DNA of 64,000 bases from NCBI RefSeq assembly GCF_003121405.1, contig NZ_QBUY01000032.1:1-64000 (forward strand), in the 5' to 3' direction. Both the position numbers and the translations under genes were made by a program. The notes under the pieces were generated by a model that worked only from the letters and a program-made list of their open reading frames with translations, did no database searches and was not told the origin of the DNA. This document shows positions 17,851 to 27,353 of this stretch, in pieces (positions within the stretch are counted from its first letter, which is position 1; each line of letters starts with the position of its first letter). Origin of the DNA: Paraburkholderia sp. C35 (lineage in GTDB: Bacteria > Pseudomonadota > Gammaproteobacteria > Burkholderiales > Burkholderiaceae).

Positions 17851-20049
17851 ATGAATCCCGATGCAGCCCTCGCAACACACGTGCGATGGCGTGACGAACT
17901 CAGGCAGTACTGGCGCGACGACTATCCGCGCTTCAGGCATGTCGCGAAGGTCGCGCTCGCTGCGACGCTCGCGATGGGCCTGTGCATGCTGCTCGAACTG
18001 CGCGGGCCGGGTACGGCGATGGTGTCGTGCATCGTCGTGATGATGTTCCAGCAAAGCGGCATGGTGATCGCACGCGGCTTTTATCGCGGGCTGGGCATGG
18101 TGGGCGGCAGCGTCGCAGGGCTGGTGCTGGTGTCGCTGTTCTCGCAGGCGTCGTGGGCGTTCCTGATCGTGCTGGCTGCATGGATCGGGCTGTGCGTGTT
18201 TGGGTCGTCGTACTTCCGCAATTTCCAGTCGTACGGTTTTCTGCTGACGGGCTATGCGACTGCGATCACGTCGCTGCCTGCGCTGTCGAATCCGTATGGC
18301 GTATTCGACAATCTCGTCTACACGATCAGTGAAGTGGTGATTGGCGTGGCATGTGCGAGCCTCGTTAGCGCGTTGATCCTGCCGCGCCAGGTGGTGCCGC
18401 AACTGTATTCGGCCAGCAACAGCAATCTCGGACAACTGTTCGCGGCGATTCATGCGCTGCTCGGCACGGCGTTGCCGAAGGACGGCTTCGGCACTACGCT
18501 CGATCTGCTGCGCGAGCGCGCCAATGTGCAAAGCCTGCGTGCGGGCGCAGTGTTTGAAGATCCGTCGATCCGCCTCATCAATCATGCGCTCAGCAAGCTC
18601 GATACGGGCTTTGTCGATACGCTCGCGTCTGTGCATACGCTGCATCAGGTGATTGCGCAGGCGCGCGCCGAAGCGGACACGTCGACGATGCGTGCGGTGA
18701 CCGAACTGGTCGATGCGCTACTGGCAGTTCTGCCGCACGATATCGTGCCTGGCACCGCAGCGGAGTGGCAAGCAGGTCAGGTGGCGGACGCGCTTGTGGG
18801 TTTCGAGCGCTCGCTGAGCGGGCGTGTAGAAGCGGCGCTGAAGTTGCTGGAGCACACGCCTGAAGCACAACGCGCATTCATCGACATGACGGGCGCTGCA
18901 TTGCTGGGCTTCACCGGCAATCTGCGCGACCTGTGCCGCAGTTTCGTCGATTCTCGCCGTGCCGATCGGCGGCCCTGGCCGCAGTCGGTGCTGCATCTGC
19001 TCACGCATATCGACAGCACACGTGCCACGTCCAATCGTGCGGCTGCTGTCATCAACGGGCTGCGCGCGGCAACGGCGGTGTTGTCGGTGGGCGCGATGTG
19101 GCTGGCGTCGGGTTGGGTCGGCGGATCGAGTGCGCTGGTTTCGGTTGCGATCGTTGCCGCGCTGTTTACGCTGGCGCCCGATCCTGTCGTCGCCAGCTGG
19201 CAGATGTTTTGCGGCTGCGTGGCGGGCGGGATCGTCGGCTTCGGCATGGCGTTCTTCGTGTTTCCACTGTTCGACAGCTTTGCGTTGCTCGCGGCGTGCA
19301 TGGCGTTTCCGATTGCCGTGAGCAGCTATCTGAACACGTTTCCGAAAACGGCAACGCTCGGTCTCGGCTTTGGTGTGTTCTTCTGCTACACGGTCAATAT
19401 CGCGAACCCGGTGACGTATCACCCTGCCGAATTTCTCGATTCCGCTTTCGGCCTGTCGCTCGGCATCGCCGCGGCTGCGGTCGCGTTCTCGACGATCGTG
19501 CCGCTCGCCGGCGACTGGATCTCGCGCCAGTACCTGAAGCAGATGCACACACTGGTTACCCGGTCTGCGCGCGATGAGGATCTCGACGACCTCGCGCAAC
19601 GTTTCGACGCGGGCATGCGCGGCTTCATCATGCGGATCGCGTCGGCGCCTGCGGGCGAGCGCGTCGACCAGACGCGGCTGATGGCATCGGCCTTTGCGGC
19701 ACTCGAAGCAGGGCGGGCGATGATCGCGATCCGTCACGACACGGCACGCGCGTCCGCGCATTTGCCCGACGGCTGGCCGCCGCTCCAGCGCGAGTGGCTC
19801 GACGCAATGGCCAGCCTGTTTGCGGCTGCCGCGCCTGAAGCGCGAACCCGCGCGCTGCACGCAACGCAGCAGGCGCGATACGCACTGCTGCTCGCCGATA
19901 CAAGTGCGGTCTCTGCCGAGGCGGCGATCGTGCAGCGTATGCGTCGCCTCATGCACTTCAGCGAACTGATGCTGAAGGACGACAATCTGCCGCTCTGGAA
20001 ACCACAAAACGCCGTGCAAACGACAGCGATCAACGGAGCGCACGCATGA
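17851..20049 (+). CDS. FUSC family inner-membrane transporter (AaeB-like)
   Basis: This 732-residue protein has two hydrophobic blocks (about 35-175 and 405-565) separated and followed by soluble helical regions, the duplicated layout of fusaric acid resistance/AaeB proteins. It begins the four-gene efflux operon, and its stop overlaps the next start (ATGA). In AaeB systems the protein works with a HlyD-type partner to export aromatic carboxylates; the substrate here is inferred only by analogy. The ATG at 17851 was chosen over one 11 codons upstream because the conserved region starts later; neither start has a strong Shine-Dalgarno. Confidence 0.85.
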   Translation: MNPDAALATHVRWRDELRQYWRDDYPRFRHVAKVALAATLAMGLCMLLELRGPGTAMVSCIVVMMFQQSGMVIARGFYRGLGMVGGSVAGLVLVSLFSQASWAFLIVLAAWIGLCVFGSSYFRNFQSYGFLLTGYATAITSLPALSNPYGVFDNLVYTISEVVIGVACASLVSALILPRQVVPQLYSASNSNLGQLFAAIHALLGTALPKDGFGTTLDLLRERANVQSLRAGAVFEDPSIRLINHALSKLDTGFVDTLASVHTLHQVIAQARAEADTSTMRAVTELVDALLAVLPHDIVPGTAAEWQAGQVADALVGFERSLSGRVEAALKLLEHTPEAQRAFIDMTGAALLGFTGNLRDLCRSFVDSRRADRRPWPQSVLHLLTHIDSTRATSNRAAAVINGLRAATAVLSVGAMWLASGWVGGSSALVSVAIVAALFTLAPDPVVASWQMFCGCVAGGIVGFGMAFFVFPLFDSFALLAACMAFPIAVSSYLNTFPKTATLGLGFGVFFCYTVNIANPVTYHPAEFLDSAFGLSLGIAAAAVAFSTIVPLAGDWISRQYLKQMHTLVTRSARDEDLDDLAQRFDAGMRGFIMRIASAPAGERVDQTRLMASAFAALEAGRAMIAIRHDTARASAHLPDGWPPLQREWLDAMASLFAAAAPEARTRALHATQQARYALLLADTSAVSAEAAIVQRMRRLMHFSELMLKDDNLPLWKPQNAVQTTAINGAHA

Positions 20050-21542
20050 AGCCACATCTAAGTGCGCTGCTTGCGGCGTGCCGTTCACTGTCGATAGCGT
20101 CGCTGTGCGTGATGCTGTGCTCGTGCATCACCAGCGGCGGCATTCGTCCGCACGAAACCGAACTGAACCCGACATCGCTCGATGCCGGCCAGGCGATCCG
20201 CACGACGCGGCAGGATGCTGCATGGCCCACGGGTGACTGGTGGCGCGCATGGGGCGATCCGCAACTGGACCGCCTCGTCGACGATGCGACCGCGGGCAAT
20301 CCCGGCCTGAAAGAAGCCCAGGCACGCATCGACAACGCACGCTTCCAGGCACAAGTGGCGGGCGCAGACGAACTGCCGCAAGTCGATATATCGGGTAACT
20401 TCGCGCGCCAGCGTTTCGCGCGTGACACGACGCCGGCGCCGCCAGGCGGCACGACGGTCTGGAACAACAGCGTATCGGCGGGGCTGTCGTACGACCTGGA
20501 CCTGTGGGGCAAGAACCGCGCAATCCGCGCAGGCGCGCTCGATGCCGTGCAGGCATCCGTCGCCGACGACCGCTTCGCCGTGGTCGAACTGCAGACGGCC
20601 GTGGTGCGCGCGTACGTGCAGCTCGCGCTGCAGTACGCGCTGCTCGACGCGTATCAGGCGGTGCAGCAGCAGGAGCAGCAGACGCTCGACATCGCGCAGC
20701 GACGCCTCGAAGCGGGCATCGGCAGCCGCCTCGAAGTGTCGCAGGCGAAGACGCAACTGACAGCGAGCCTGACGAAGGTCCAGCAAGCGCAGCAGCAGCT
20801 TGCCTTGAGCCGCATCGATATTGCAGCGCTCGCGGGCAAGGGCGCGGGGTACGGCGATACGCTCGCGCGCCCGGCGCTGGCGCTGAGTGAGCCCATCGCG
20901 TTGCCCGCATCGCTGCCTGTCGATCTGATCGGCCATCGGCCCGATATCGTCGCGCAGCGCTGGCGCGTGCTGGCAACCGAAAAGGGCATGGCGGCCGCGC
21001 ACGCGGCGTTCTATCCGAACATCGATTTGCTGGCGACAGCGTCGCTCGGCTCGGCGGCGACGTTTGGCGGCTTCTTCAATCTGTTGAGCAGCGACGGCGC
21101 AGGTCACAGCCTGGGTGCCGCCATTTCGCTGCCCATCTTCGATGGCGGACGGCTGCGCGGCCAGTATGGCGTGGCCGTGTCGGATCGCGATGCAGCCGTC
21201 GATGCGTACAACGCAGCCATCGTCGATGCGATGCGCGGCGTCGCGGCGCAGGTCACCTCGCTGCACGCGCTCGATGCGCAGCAGGTGTCGATCGACGCCA
21301 CGCTCGATGCGGCGCGCGAGGCTTACCGGCTTGCGGACGCAGGCTATCGCAGCGGTATCACCGAGTTCCTGAATGTGCTCGCCGCGCAGAACGCATTGCA
21401 GGAACAGGAAGAGCGGCTCGCCGACGTCGAGGCCAGACGGCTCGACGCATGGGCGCTGCTGATGAAAGAACTGGGCGGCGGTTTCGCCGCGACGGCAGCC
21501 GACCGCGCTGCGATGGAGCCTGATCATGCCAGCCGAAATTGA
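20046..21542 (+). CDS. Outer membrane factor lipoprotein, NodT family
   Basis: This 498-residue TolC-like outer membrane channel has a lipoprotein signal sequence, with the lipobox 'LCSC' placing the lipidated Cys at residue 27. Two homologous outer-membrane-efflux repeats follow, with 'WWRAWGDPQLDRLVDDA' near residue 60 and 'GLSYDLDLWGKNR' as typical NodT landmarks. Long helical Ala/Gln-rich stretches fit the periplasmic tunnel. It overlaps the FUSC gene by four bases and the DUF1656 gene by 17 bases, so the operon supplies its own outer membrane exit duct. Confidence 0.92.
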   Translation: MKPHLSALLAACRSLSIASLCVMLCSCITSGGIRPHETELNPTSLDAGQAIRTTRQDAAWPTGDWWRAWGDPQLDRLVDDATAGNPGLKEAQARIDNARFQAQVAGADELPQVDISGNFARQRFARDTTPAPPGGTTVWNNSVSAGLSYDLDLWGKNRAIRAGALDAVQASVADDRFAVVELQTAVVRAYVQLALQYALLDAYQAVQQQEQQTLDIAQRRLEAGIGSRLEVSQAKTQLTASLTKVQQAQQQLALSRIDIAALAGKGAGYGDTLARPALALSEPIALPASLPVDLIGHRPDIVAQRWRVLATEKGMAAAHAAFYPNIDLLATASLGSAATFGGFFNLLSSDGAGHSLGAAISLPIFDGGRLRGQYGVAVSDRDAAVDAYNAAIVDAMRGVAAQVTSLHALDAQQVSIDATLDAAREAYRLADAGYRSGITEFLNVLAAQNALQEQEERLADVEARRLDAWALLMKELGGGFAATAADRAAMEPDHASRN

Positions 21543-21726
21543 ATTCTGCGGCTTTCTCGTGCCGTATCTGCTGCCCGTGCTGATCGGCTGCGTGATTGTC
21601 TTCGTCATGCTCGATCTGCTGCTGGCGCGGCTCAGTGTCTATCGCTACGCGTGGCATCCGGGGCTGTTCCGGGTCGCGCTCTTTGCCGCGATGTTCAGTG
21701 GCGTGTCGCTGCTGGTGCGTGGATGA
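21526..21726 (+). CDS. DUF1656 small membrane protein (AaeX-like)
   Basis: This 66-residue protein has two predicted membrane helices (about 10-32 and 45-63) and the family pattern 'EIEFCGFLVPYLLP' and 'HPGLFRVALF'. DUF1656/AaeX proteins accompany FUSC and HlyD genes in aromatic acid efflux operons and have no defined biochemical role. It overlaps the end of the OMF gene and lies 61 bases before the HlyD gene. Confidence 0.88.
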   Translation: MPAEIEFCGFLVPYLLPVLIGCVIVFVMLDLLLARLSVYRYAWHPGLFRVALFAAMFSGVSLLVRG

Positions 21727-21787
21727 GGCACAACATCAACTTCAGGGCCAACGCTTCCGGTAAAGCCGGATCACCCTGCCAACGACC

Positions 21788-22759
21788 ATGACGATCAAAC
21801 CGCAATCCGTTCTGCGCGCGCTGTTCACCGTGACGATACTCGTGATCGCCGTGGTGCTGGTGCGCATGCTGTGGGCCGATTATATGTACTCGCCGTGGAC
21901 ACGCGATGGCCGCGTGCGTGCCGACGTGATCGACGTCGCCACCGACGTATCGGGTCTCGTCAGCGAAGTGCGCGTGAAAGACAACCAGTATGTGCATCGC
22001 GGCGACGTGCTGTTCGTGCTCGACCCGTATCGCTTCAACTATGCCGTCGCGCAGGCGGCGGCCGATGTCGCCCGTGCTCAGGCCGACATGGCGAAGGCTA
22101 AAGCCCAGGTGGCGGAAGGCGCATCGCGCGATCAGATGAAGCGCGAGCAGGCTGCACGCCGCGCGAACCTCGCAGGCGACGTGATCTCCGACGAAACCCG
22201 CGAAGATGCCGAGTCGGCCGCGAGCCAGTCGAACGCCGCGTATCGTGCCGACCTCGCGGCCTGGCAGGCTGCCGAGGCCGAGTACAAGACAGCGCTGGTC
22301 GAGCAGCAGACGGCGCAACTGAATCTCACGCGCAGCGTGGTGAGAGCGCCCGCCGACGGCTATATCACCAACCTGAACCTGTGGCCGGGCGACTACGCGA
22401 CGGCGGGCGTGGCCCGCATGGCGCTGATCGACGTGCATTCGTTCTGGGTTTACGGTTACTTCGAGGAAACGAAAATTCCGCGCGTGCATGTCGGCGAGCA
22501 CGCGGTGGTGCGGCTGCTGTCAGGAGGCGTGAATATACAGGGGCATGTGGACAGCCTGTCGAGCGGCATCGCCGATCGCGACAATCCCACCAGCGCGAAC
22601 GATCTGCTCGCCAATGTGAACCCGATCTTCACATGGGTCCGGCTCGCGCAGCGGGTGCCTGTGCGCGTGCATCTGGACAGCGTGCCGGCGGGCATGCACC
22701 TCGCGGCAGGCATGACCTGCACGGTGACCTTGCTGCCCGAAAAACATGCAGGCACCTGA
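21788..22759 (+). CDS. HlyD family periplasmic adaptor (AaeA-like)
   Basis: This 323-residue membrane fusion protein has one N-terminal membrane helix (about 10-30). The signature 'YMYSPWTRDGRVRADVI' follows, then a first half-lipoyl region, a short helical hairpin (about 95-175), a second lipoyl half ('VRAPADGYITNLNLWPGDY') and a beta-barrel. It links the FUSC pump to the outer membrane factor. It is the last gene of the operon, and its stop is 10 bases from the stop of the convergent AraC gene. Confidence 0.9.
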   Translation: MTIKPQSVLRALFTVTILVIAVVLVRMLWADYMYSPWTRDGRVRADVIDVATDVSGLVSEVRVKDNQYVHRGDVLFVLDPYRFNYAVAQAAADVARAQADMAKAKAQVAEGASRDQMKREQAARRANLAGDVISDETREDAESAASQSNAAYRADLAAWQAAEAEYKTALVEQQTAQLNLTRSVVRAPADGYITNLNLWPGDYATAGVARMALIDVHSFWVYGYFEETKIPRVHVGEHAVVRLLSGGVNIQGHVDSLSSGIADRDNPTSANDLLANVNPIFTWVRLAQRVPVRVHLDSVPAGMHLAAGMTCTVTLLPEKHAGT

Positions 22760-22769
22760 AGGCGGCCAG

Positions 22770-23684
22770 TCAGCGTACTGCCGCGCGCCGCCACGCACCC
22801 GGCGAGATGCCCGTCGCCTTCAGGAATACGCGGCTCAGGTGGCTCTGATCGGCGAACCCGCAGAAGCTGGCGATTTCCGTCAACGTCATGGTGGTCGCTT
22901 CGATCAGTTGCCGCGCTTCCGTCACGCGTTGCTCGAGCAGCCACTGATGCGGCGTGCGCCCCGTGGCACGCGAAAACGCCCGGATGAAATAGCCGCGCGA
23001 CAGGTTGCATTCGCTCGCCACTTCCGCAATGGATGCGCCGTGCCGCGAACGCTCGATCAGCAGCTCCTTCGCACGCGCTTCATGAACCTGTGATAGCGCG
23101 CCTTTCGCACGCGGCCCTCGTTCGCGCAGATTGCCGTAGCGCTGCGCGAGATGCGTGCCGATGGTGATGCCCATCTGCTCGACGAATAGCGAGCCGTTGG
23201 CGCCATGAAGCGCGAGGTTGCTATCGAACGCCCGCGCGAGATGGCCGAGCACGGGGTCTTTCTGTTCGGCCGCGCAGATCAGCCCGTCGATGGCAGTTCC
23301 GCCGTGCTCGTCGCCGAGCCGCGCGAAGAATGCGCGCGATAATTCGACCAGCACAAAGTCAAAATTGCCATATAGATCAGCGCGATAATCTTCTGAGAAA
23401 TCGCGGATATAAATCGAATCCTCTTCAAACCGTTTGACGAGCGTGCGCGAGCCGTTAAAGATTTTGCGCTGATGTCCGCTGTTCAGTGAAACGCCGACCA
23501 GAAAGCCGCGCTCGCTGGCCGGCATGGTGACGCGGTCCAGATTCGCTTCGTCCATGCACTTGCGATAGAAGCGGATGTCGCCAATATCTAATTCAATGTC
23601 CTTGCGCAATTTGCTCGCTACGCAGCCCAGCGTGTCTTTGGGCTTGAGCGGCGCGGCCGCTGCGGGATGGGCGTCAGTCGACAT
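22770..23684 (-). CDS. AraC family transcriptional regulator
   Basis: This 304-residue regulator has a C-terminal AraC/XylS double helix-turn-helix (about 200-300): 'ASIAEVASECNLSRGYFIRAFSRATG' and 'LTEIASFCGFADQSHLSRVFLKATG'. The N-terminal domain has no recognisable ligand motif. The ATG at 23684 has a GAGG Shine-Dalgarno nine bases upstream; ATG at 23693 and 23708 are alternatives. It is convergent with the efflux operon, so any regulatory link is only positional. Confidence 0.88.
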   Translation of the reverse strand: MSTDAHPAAAAPLKPKDTLGCVASKLRKDIELDIGDIRFYRKCMDEANLDRVTMPASERGFLVGVSLNSGHQRKIFNGSRTLVKRFEEDSIYIRDFSEDYRADLYGNFDFVLVELSRAFFARLGDEHGGTAIDGLICAAEQKDPVLGHLARAFDSNLALHGANGSLFVEQMGITIGTHLAQRYGNLRERGPRAKGALSQVHEARAKELLIERSRHGASIAEVASECNLSRGYFIRAFSRATGRTPHQWLLEQRVTEARQLIEATTMTLTEIASFCGFADQSHLSRVFLKATGISPGAWRRAAVR

Positions 23685-24183
23685 GAGAGACATCCTCAAT
23701 TCATGCATTGCCTGCGAAACATAATGGCGTCAGTCTACACGGAAGAAAATGAGCGATAAATATTCAAAGCCGCTTGACGTCTTTTATGTCCTTATTGCAC
23801 GGCAATTCACGCGCTTTGAAGTCGTGCCATGATTTTGGCGGATTTTGCCGCCGTGCGGCGCTTGACACGTTGCCAATGCGCGAGATGTGACGCCATCCTC
23901 AGAACGGTAAAAAAGCCCGCACAAATACAATTGAGGTCACTATTATTCAAGACACGCCGTTACGGCGTGTTTACAATTCACTCCGCGATATTCTGTTTTA
24001 GCCAGCTCTCTGGCGTCTCCCGCGTTGCCTGCGTTGCCCGATACGTGAGCAGCTCTGGGCCGCGATGCGTGCAAGCCAATGAACACGCTCGCAGCGAAAG
24101 GTTGGTGCGCCCGATCTTCGACCTTCAACCCGATGCATCTCATCGGTCAATCGAACTCGCGTCAGCGTTTCCTGGAGGCGGCC
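23685..24183. other. 499-base intergenic region between divergent regulator genes
   Basis: No gene is supported. The stretch is lower in GC than its surroundings. It contains a perfect hairpin ACACGCCG-TTA-CGGCGTGT at 23952-23970 followed by TTACAATT. It must hold the promoters of the AraC gene (leftward) and the large winged-helix/ATPase regulator (rightward). Confidence 0.5.
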
Positions 24184-27105
24184 ATGATTCAGATCGGCAC
24201 ATTGCTAGTCAACTTCGACCAGCGGGAGATCCGTCAGAACGGACGCCCGGTGCGCATCGGCGCGCGCGCCTTCGATATCCTCGACGTGCTGTACCGCGCC
24301 AACGGCGGCATCGTGTCGAAAGACGCGATCATGGATGCCGTCTGGCCGGGCGCGATTGTCGAAGAGAACCGTCTGCAGGTGCATATCGCGGCGCTGCGCA
24401 AGCTGTTCGGCGCGGACCGCGAACTGATCAAGACCGTGCCGGGCCGCGGCTATATGCTGGTCTCCGAGAACCGGCACGCGCGTGCGCCCGAGCGGACCGG
24501 CAACTGGCAGGCGAACAGCGGCGGGCTGCCCGCGTGCGCTGCGACGCTGGTGGGCCGCGAATCCGAGGTCGCGCAGATCGTCGAGCAACTGGGACGCGTG
24601 TCCGTGGTCACGCTGGTCGGGGCGGGCGGTATCGGCAAGACCTGTCTGGCCGTGCACGTCGCGCGTTCCATGCGCGACCGGCTCGGCGAGCCGGTGTGCT
24701 TCGTCGAACTGGCGCGAGCCGCATCGCGCGATGCCGTGCTCAAGACGCTCGCGCAGGCGCTGCACATCGACGCATCCGACGAATACCTCACCCAGGAAAG
24801 CCTCGCCGAGGTACTGGCCGCCGCACCCTGCGTGCTCGTGCTCGACAATGCCGAGCATGTGATCGACGTGGTGGCGAGTCTGGTCGAAGCACTGGCCGCG
24901 CGCAATCATGCATTGCGTGTGCTCGTCACGAGTCGCGAGCCGCTGCATATCTGGGCCGAGTCCGTGTTTCGCGTCGAGCCGCTCGCGATCCCCGCGAGCG
25001 ATGCGCCGGCCAGCGCGATCCTTGCGCATTCCGCCGTCGAACTGTTTCTGAGCCGCGCACGGTCGGTCGCGCCCGATTGCGGCGCGGACGATCACGCGAT
25101 CCGTCTGGTCGGCGAAATCTGCCGTCGGCTCGAAGGGCTGCCGCTTGCCATCGAACTCGCGGCGGCGCGCGTGGCGACGCTCGGCGTGGAAGGCGTGGCG
25201 TCGCGTCTGGACGACCGTTTGAATCTGCTGACGGGCGGACTGCGCTCGGCATTGCCGCGCCATCAAACCTTGCGCGCGACCTTCGACTGGAGCTACACGC
25301 TGCTCGATGCGACTTCGCGCATGCTGTTCCGGCGGCTGGGCTTTTTCGCAGGCGCATTCGCGTTCGACGCCGTGTGCTCGGTCGCGACCGAGCCGGACAT
25401 GCCGATCGCCGCCGTGATCTCGAGCCTGCGCGAACTGGCGACCAAATCGCTGTTGAGCGTCGAGTTTTGCGGCGCGATTGCGCAATACCGCCTGACGGAA
25501 TCGACGCGTGCCTACGCGATGGAAAAGCTGCGCGACGAAGGCGAGTTACAGCGTATCGCGACGCGCCACATGCACTATCTGCAGGAGCGCATCGAGCACG
25601 GCAAGGTCGCCGTGGGCGATGCCGCGCAGGCACTCGCGGGCACGGGCGAGCCGCGTCACACACTGGACGATGCACGCGCGGCCTTCGAATGGGCGTTTTC
25701 GCCGGGCGGCAATCCCGCGCTCGGCGTCGCGCTGGCAGGCTCGTTGATGGGCACGCTGCTGCAAGGTCCGCTGCTGCACGAATGCTATGAGCGTGCGGGT
25801 CGCGCGCTGGCCGCGCTCGACGCGCTGCCGCCCGGTTCCGTCGACAGCCTGTGCGAGATGCGCCTCTGTTCCGCCTATGCATCGACGCTGCTGCATACGG
25901 GCGGTGCGGTGCGCGAGGCGGGACCGCTATGGAAGCGCGTGCTGGTGCTCGCGCGCCAGACACATGACGAAGCCTTCGAGGCGCGTGCGCTGTGGGGCGC
26001 CTGGAACTCGACGCTCGCCTGCTCCGATATTCACGCGTCGTTCCGCTTCGCCACACGCTTTCAGGCCTTCGCGGAACGCTGCGGCACGCCGTGGCAGCAG
26101 ATCCTCGCAGCGGAAATGATCGCCGTCTCGCTGCATTGCTTTGGCGAGCACGAACAGGCGCGCGTGCGGCTCGAACGCGCCGTCGCGGCGCTCACCGAAC
26201 TTGGGCCGGTTGCGCCCGGCGCGCTCGGCGTGGCCGTCGATCCCTTCACGTTCGGCAACGGCACGCTTGCGCGGATCGTGTGGATGCAAGGGCATCCCGA
26301 GCGCGCGATGCAACTGGTCGAGAACATTCTCAATGCGTTGCGGCCCGACATGCTGGAGCCGTCGCTGAGTCACGTGCTCGCGGTGGCGGCCGTGCCGATC
26401 GCACTGCAATGCGGCGAACTCGAAACGGCTTCGCGCTATCTTGCCGTGCTGCGTTCGCAGGTCGCGTTGAACCGCTTCGAAATCTGGCAGGCGTACGGCG
26501 AATGCCATGCGGGCCATCTCGACATCCTGCAGGGGCGTCCTCTGGCCGGACTCGCGAAGCTCGAACCGGGGCTGCAACGTCTGTTGTCGTGCGGCTTCCG
26601 GCGCGTACTGACGCCCATCATCGCGATCTGTGCGGAGGCCCTGGCGCGCACGGGACGCATCGCCGAAGCGCGTGCGAAGCTCGACGAGGCATTTGAGTTC
26701 TGTCACGCGCACGGCGAGCATTTCTTCATTCCCGAGTTGCAGCGCGTGATGGGCGTGACGGCGCTGGAGCAGGCGCGCGCGCTTCTGGCGAACGGTCGCG
26801 CGTCGATGGCCGATGAGTTCGAAACGGAAGGACGCAGCCACTTGTACGACGCGATTCACACGGCCAAGGAGCAGCATGCAGCCATGCTCGAACTGCGCGC
26901 CGCGCTGGACCTCGCGGACCATCTGCTCGAACGTCGCGAAACGGTGCGCGCGGCGTCGCTGCTCGACGATGTGTCGCAGCGCGTGGACCTGCAATCGAAG
27001 GCACCCGACATCCGGCGGCTGGCCCGGCTCATCCAGATGGCGCAAGCCACGCACACATCACGCGACGCGGACAGCGGCCATCCCGTCATGGCCGGCGACC
27101 TCTGA
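24184..27105 (+). CDS. OmpR-type winged-helix / ATPase transcriptional regulator, full length
   Basis: This is a 973-residue regulator. Residues 1-95 form an OmpR/CadC-type winged helix ('MIQIGTLLVNFDQREIRQNG' to 'GRGYMLVSEN'). Residues about 115-400 form a COG3903/NB-ARC-like ATPase with Walker A 'GAGGIGKT', Walker B 'VLVLDNAEHV', 'VTSREPL' and 'LPRHQTLRATFDWS'. The rest is a long TPR-like helical region. A GGAGG Shine-Dalgarno lies directly before the ATG at 24184; the frame runs 35 codons further up without such support. The alpha/beta hydrolase at 27354, preceded by TTAAG element copy 2, is its likely target. The family resembles STAND activators, in which ligand and ATP binding drive activation. 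Confidence 0.88.
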   Translation: MIQIGTLLVNFDQREIRQNGRPVRIGARAFDILDVLYRANGGIVSKDAIMDAVWPGAIVEENRLQVHIAALRKLFGADRELIKTVPGRGYMLVSENRHARAPERTGNWQANSGGLPACAATLVGRESEVAQIVEQLGRVSVVTLVGAGGIGKTCLAVHVARSMRDRLGEPVCFVELARAASRDAVLKTLAQALHIDASDEYLTQESLAEVLAAAPCVLVLDNAEHVIDVVASLVEALAARNHALRVLVTSREPLHIWAESVFRVEPLAIPASDAPASAILAHSAVELFLSRARSVAPDCGADDHAIRLVGEICRRLEGLPLAIELAAARVATLGVEGVASRLDDRLNLLTGGLRSALPRHQTLRATFDWSYTLLDATSRMLFRRLGFFAGAFAFDAVCSVATEPDMPIAAVISSLRELATKSLLSVEFCGAIAQYRLTESTRAYAMEKLRDEGELQRIATRHMHYLQERIEHGKVAVGDAAQALAGTGEPRHTLDDARAAFEWAFSPGGNPALGVALAGSLMGTLLQGPLLHECYERAGRALAALDALPPGSVDSLCEMRLCSAYASTLLHTGGAVREAGPLWKRVLVLARQTHDEAFEARALWGAWNSTLACSDIHASFRFATRFQAFAERCGTPWQQILAAEMIAVSLHCFGEHEQARVRLERAVAALTELGPVAPGALGVAVDPFTFGNGTLARIVWMQGHPERAMQLVENILNALRPDMLEPSLSHVLAVAAVPIALQCGELETASRYLAVLRSQVALNRFEIWQAYGECHAGHLDILQGRPLAGLAKLEPGLQRLLSCGFRRVLTPIIAICAEALARTGRIAEARAKLDEAFEFCHAHGEHFFIPELQRVMGVTALEQARALLANGRASMADEFETEGRSHLYDAIHTAKEQHAAMLELRAALDLADHLLERRETVRAASLLDDVSQRVDLQSKAPDIRRLARLIQMAQATHTSRDADSGHPVMAGDL

Positions 27106-27195
27106 TACGCGCTCTCCCGCCAGCGCACCTGAAATCTTCTTAAGTTTCCGTCGCGCATGCCGAAGCGCCTTGTCCAGCGGGCCTGAAAGCCTTTA

Positions 27196-27248
27196 TTAAG
27201 GACAATTAAGGCGCACTCAAGGACTTTGCTCCACCACGTCGCTAAGCT
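27196..27248 (+). promoter_or_regulatory. TTAAG direct-repeat element, copy 2, with CTAAGCT
   Basis: TTAAGGACAATTAAG at 27196-27210 is followed by TCAAGGACTTTG, giving three TTAAG-like half sites at 10-11 base intervals. CTAAGCT follows at 27242-27248. Spacing from the first TTAAG to CTAAGCT is identical to copy 3. Tandem half sites one helical turn apart are the classical target form of OmpR-type winged helices. Confidence 0.55.
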
Positions 27249-27353
27249 CCGTCTCGTCTGATGCAGCGGGCATTCCCGCTATGTCATGTCATCGACAAAC
27301 ACACCATCGCCGCGCCCGTACGCGCGACGCGATGCAACGACGGAGAGCAACAG

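Noticed and set aside
20085-21608. Minus-strand frame opposite the outer membrane factor
   Set aside because: No domain or start-site support, and the plus-strand genes overlap in a clear operon.
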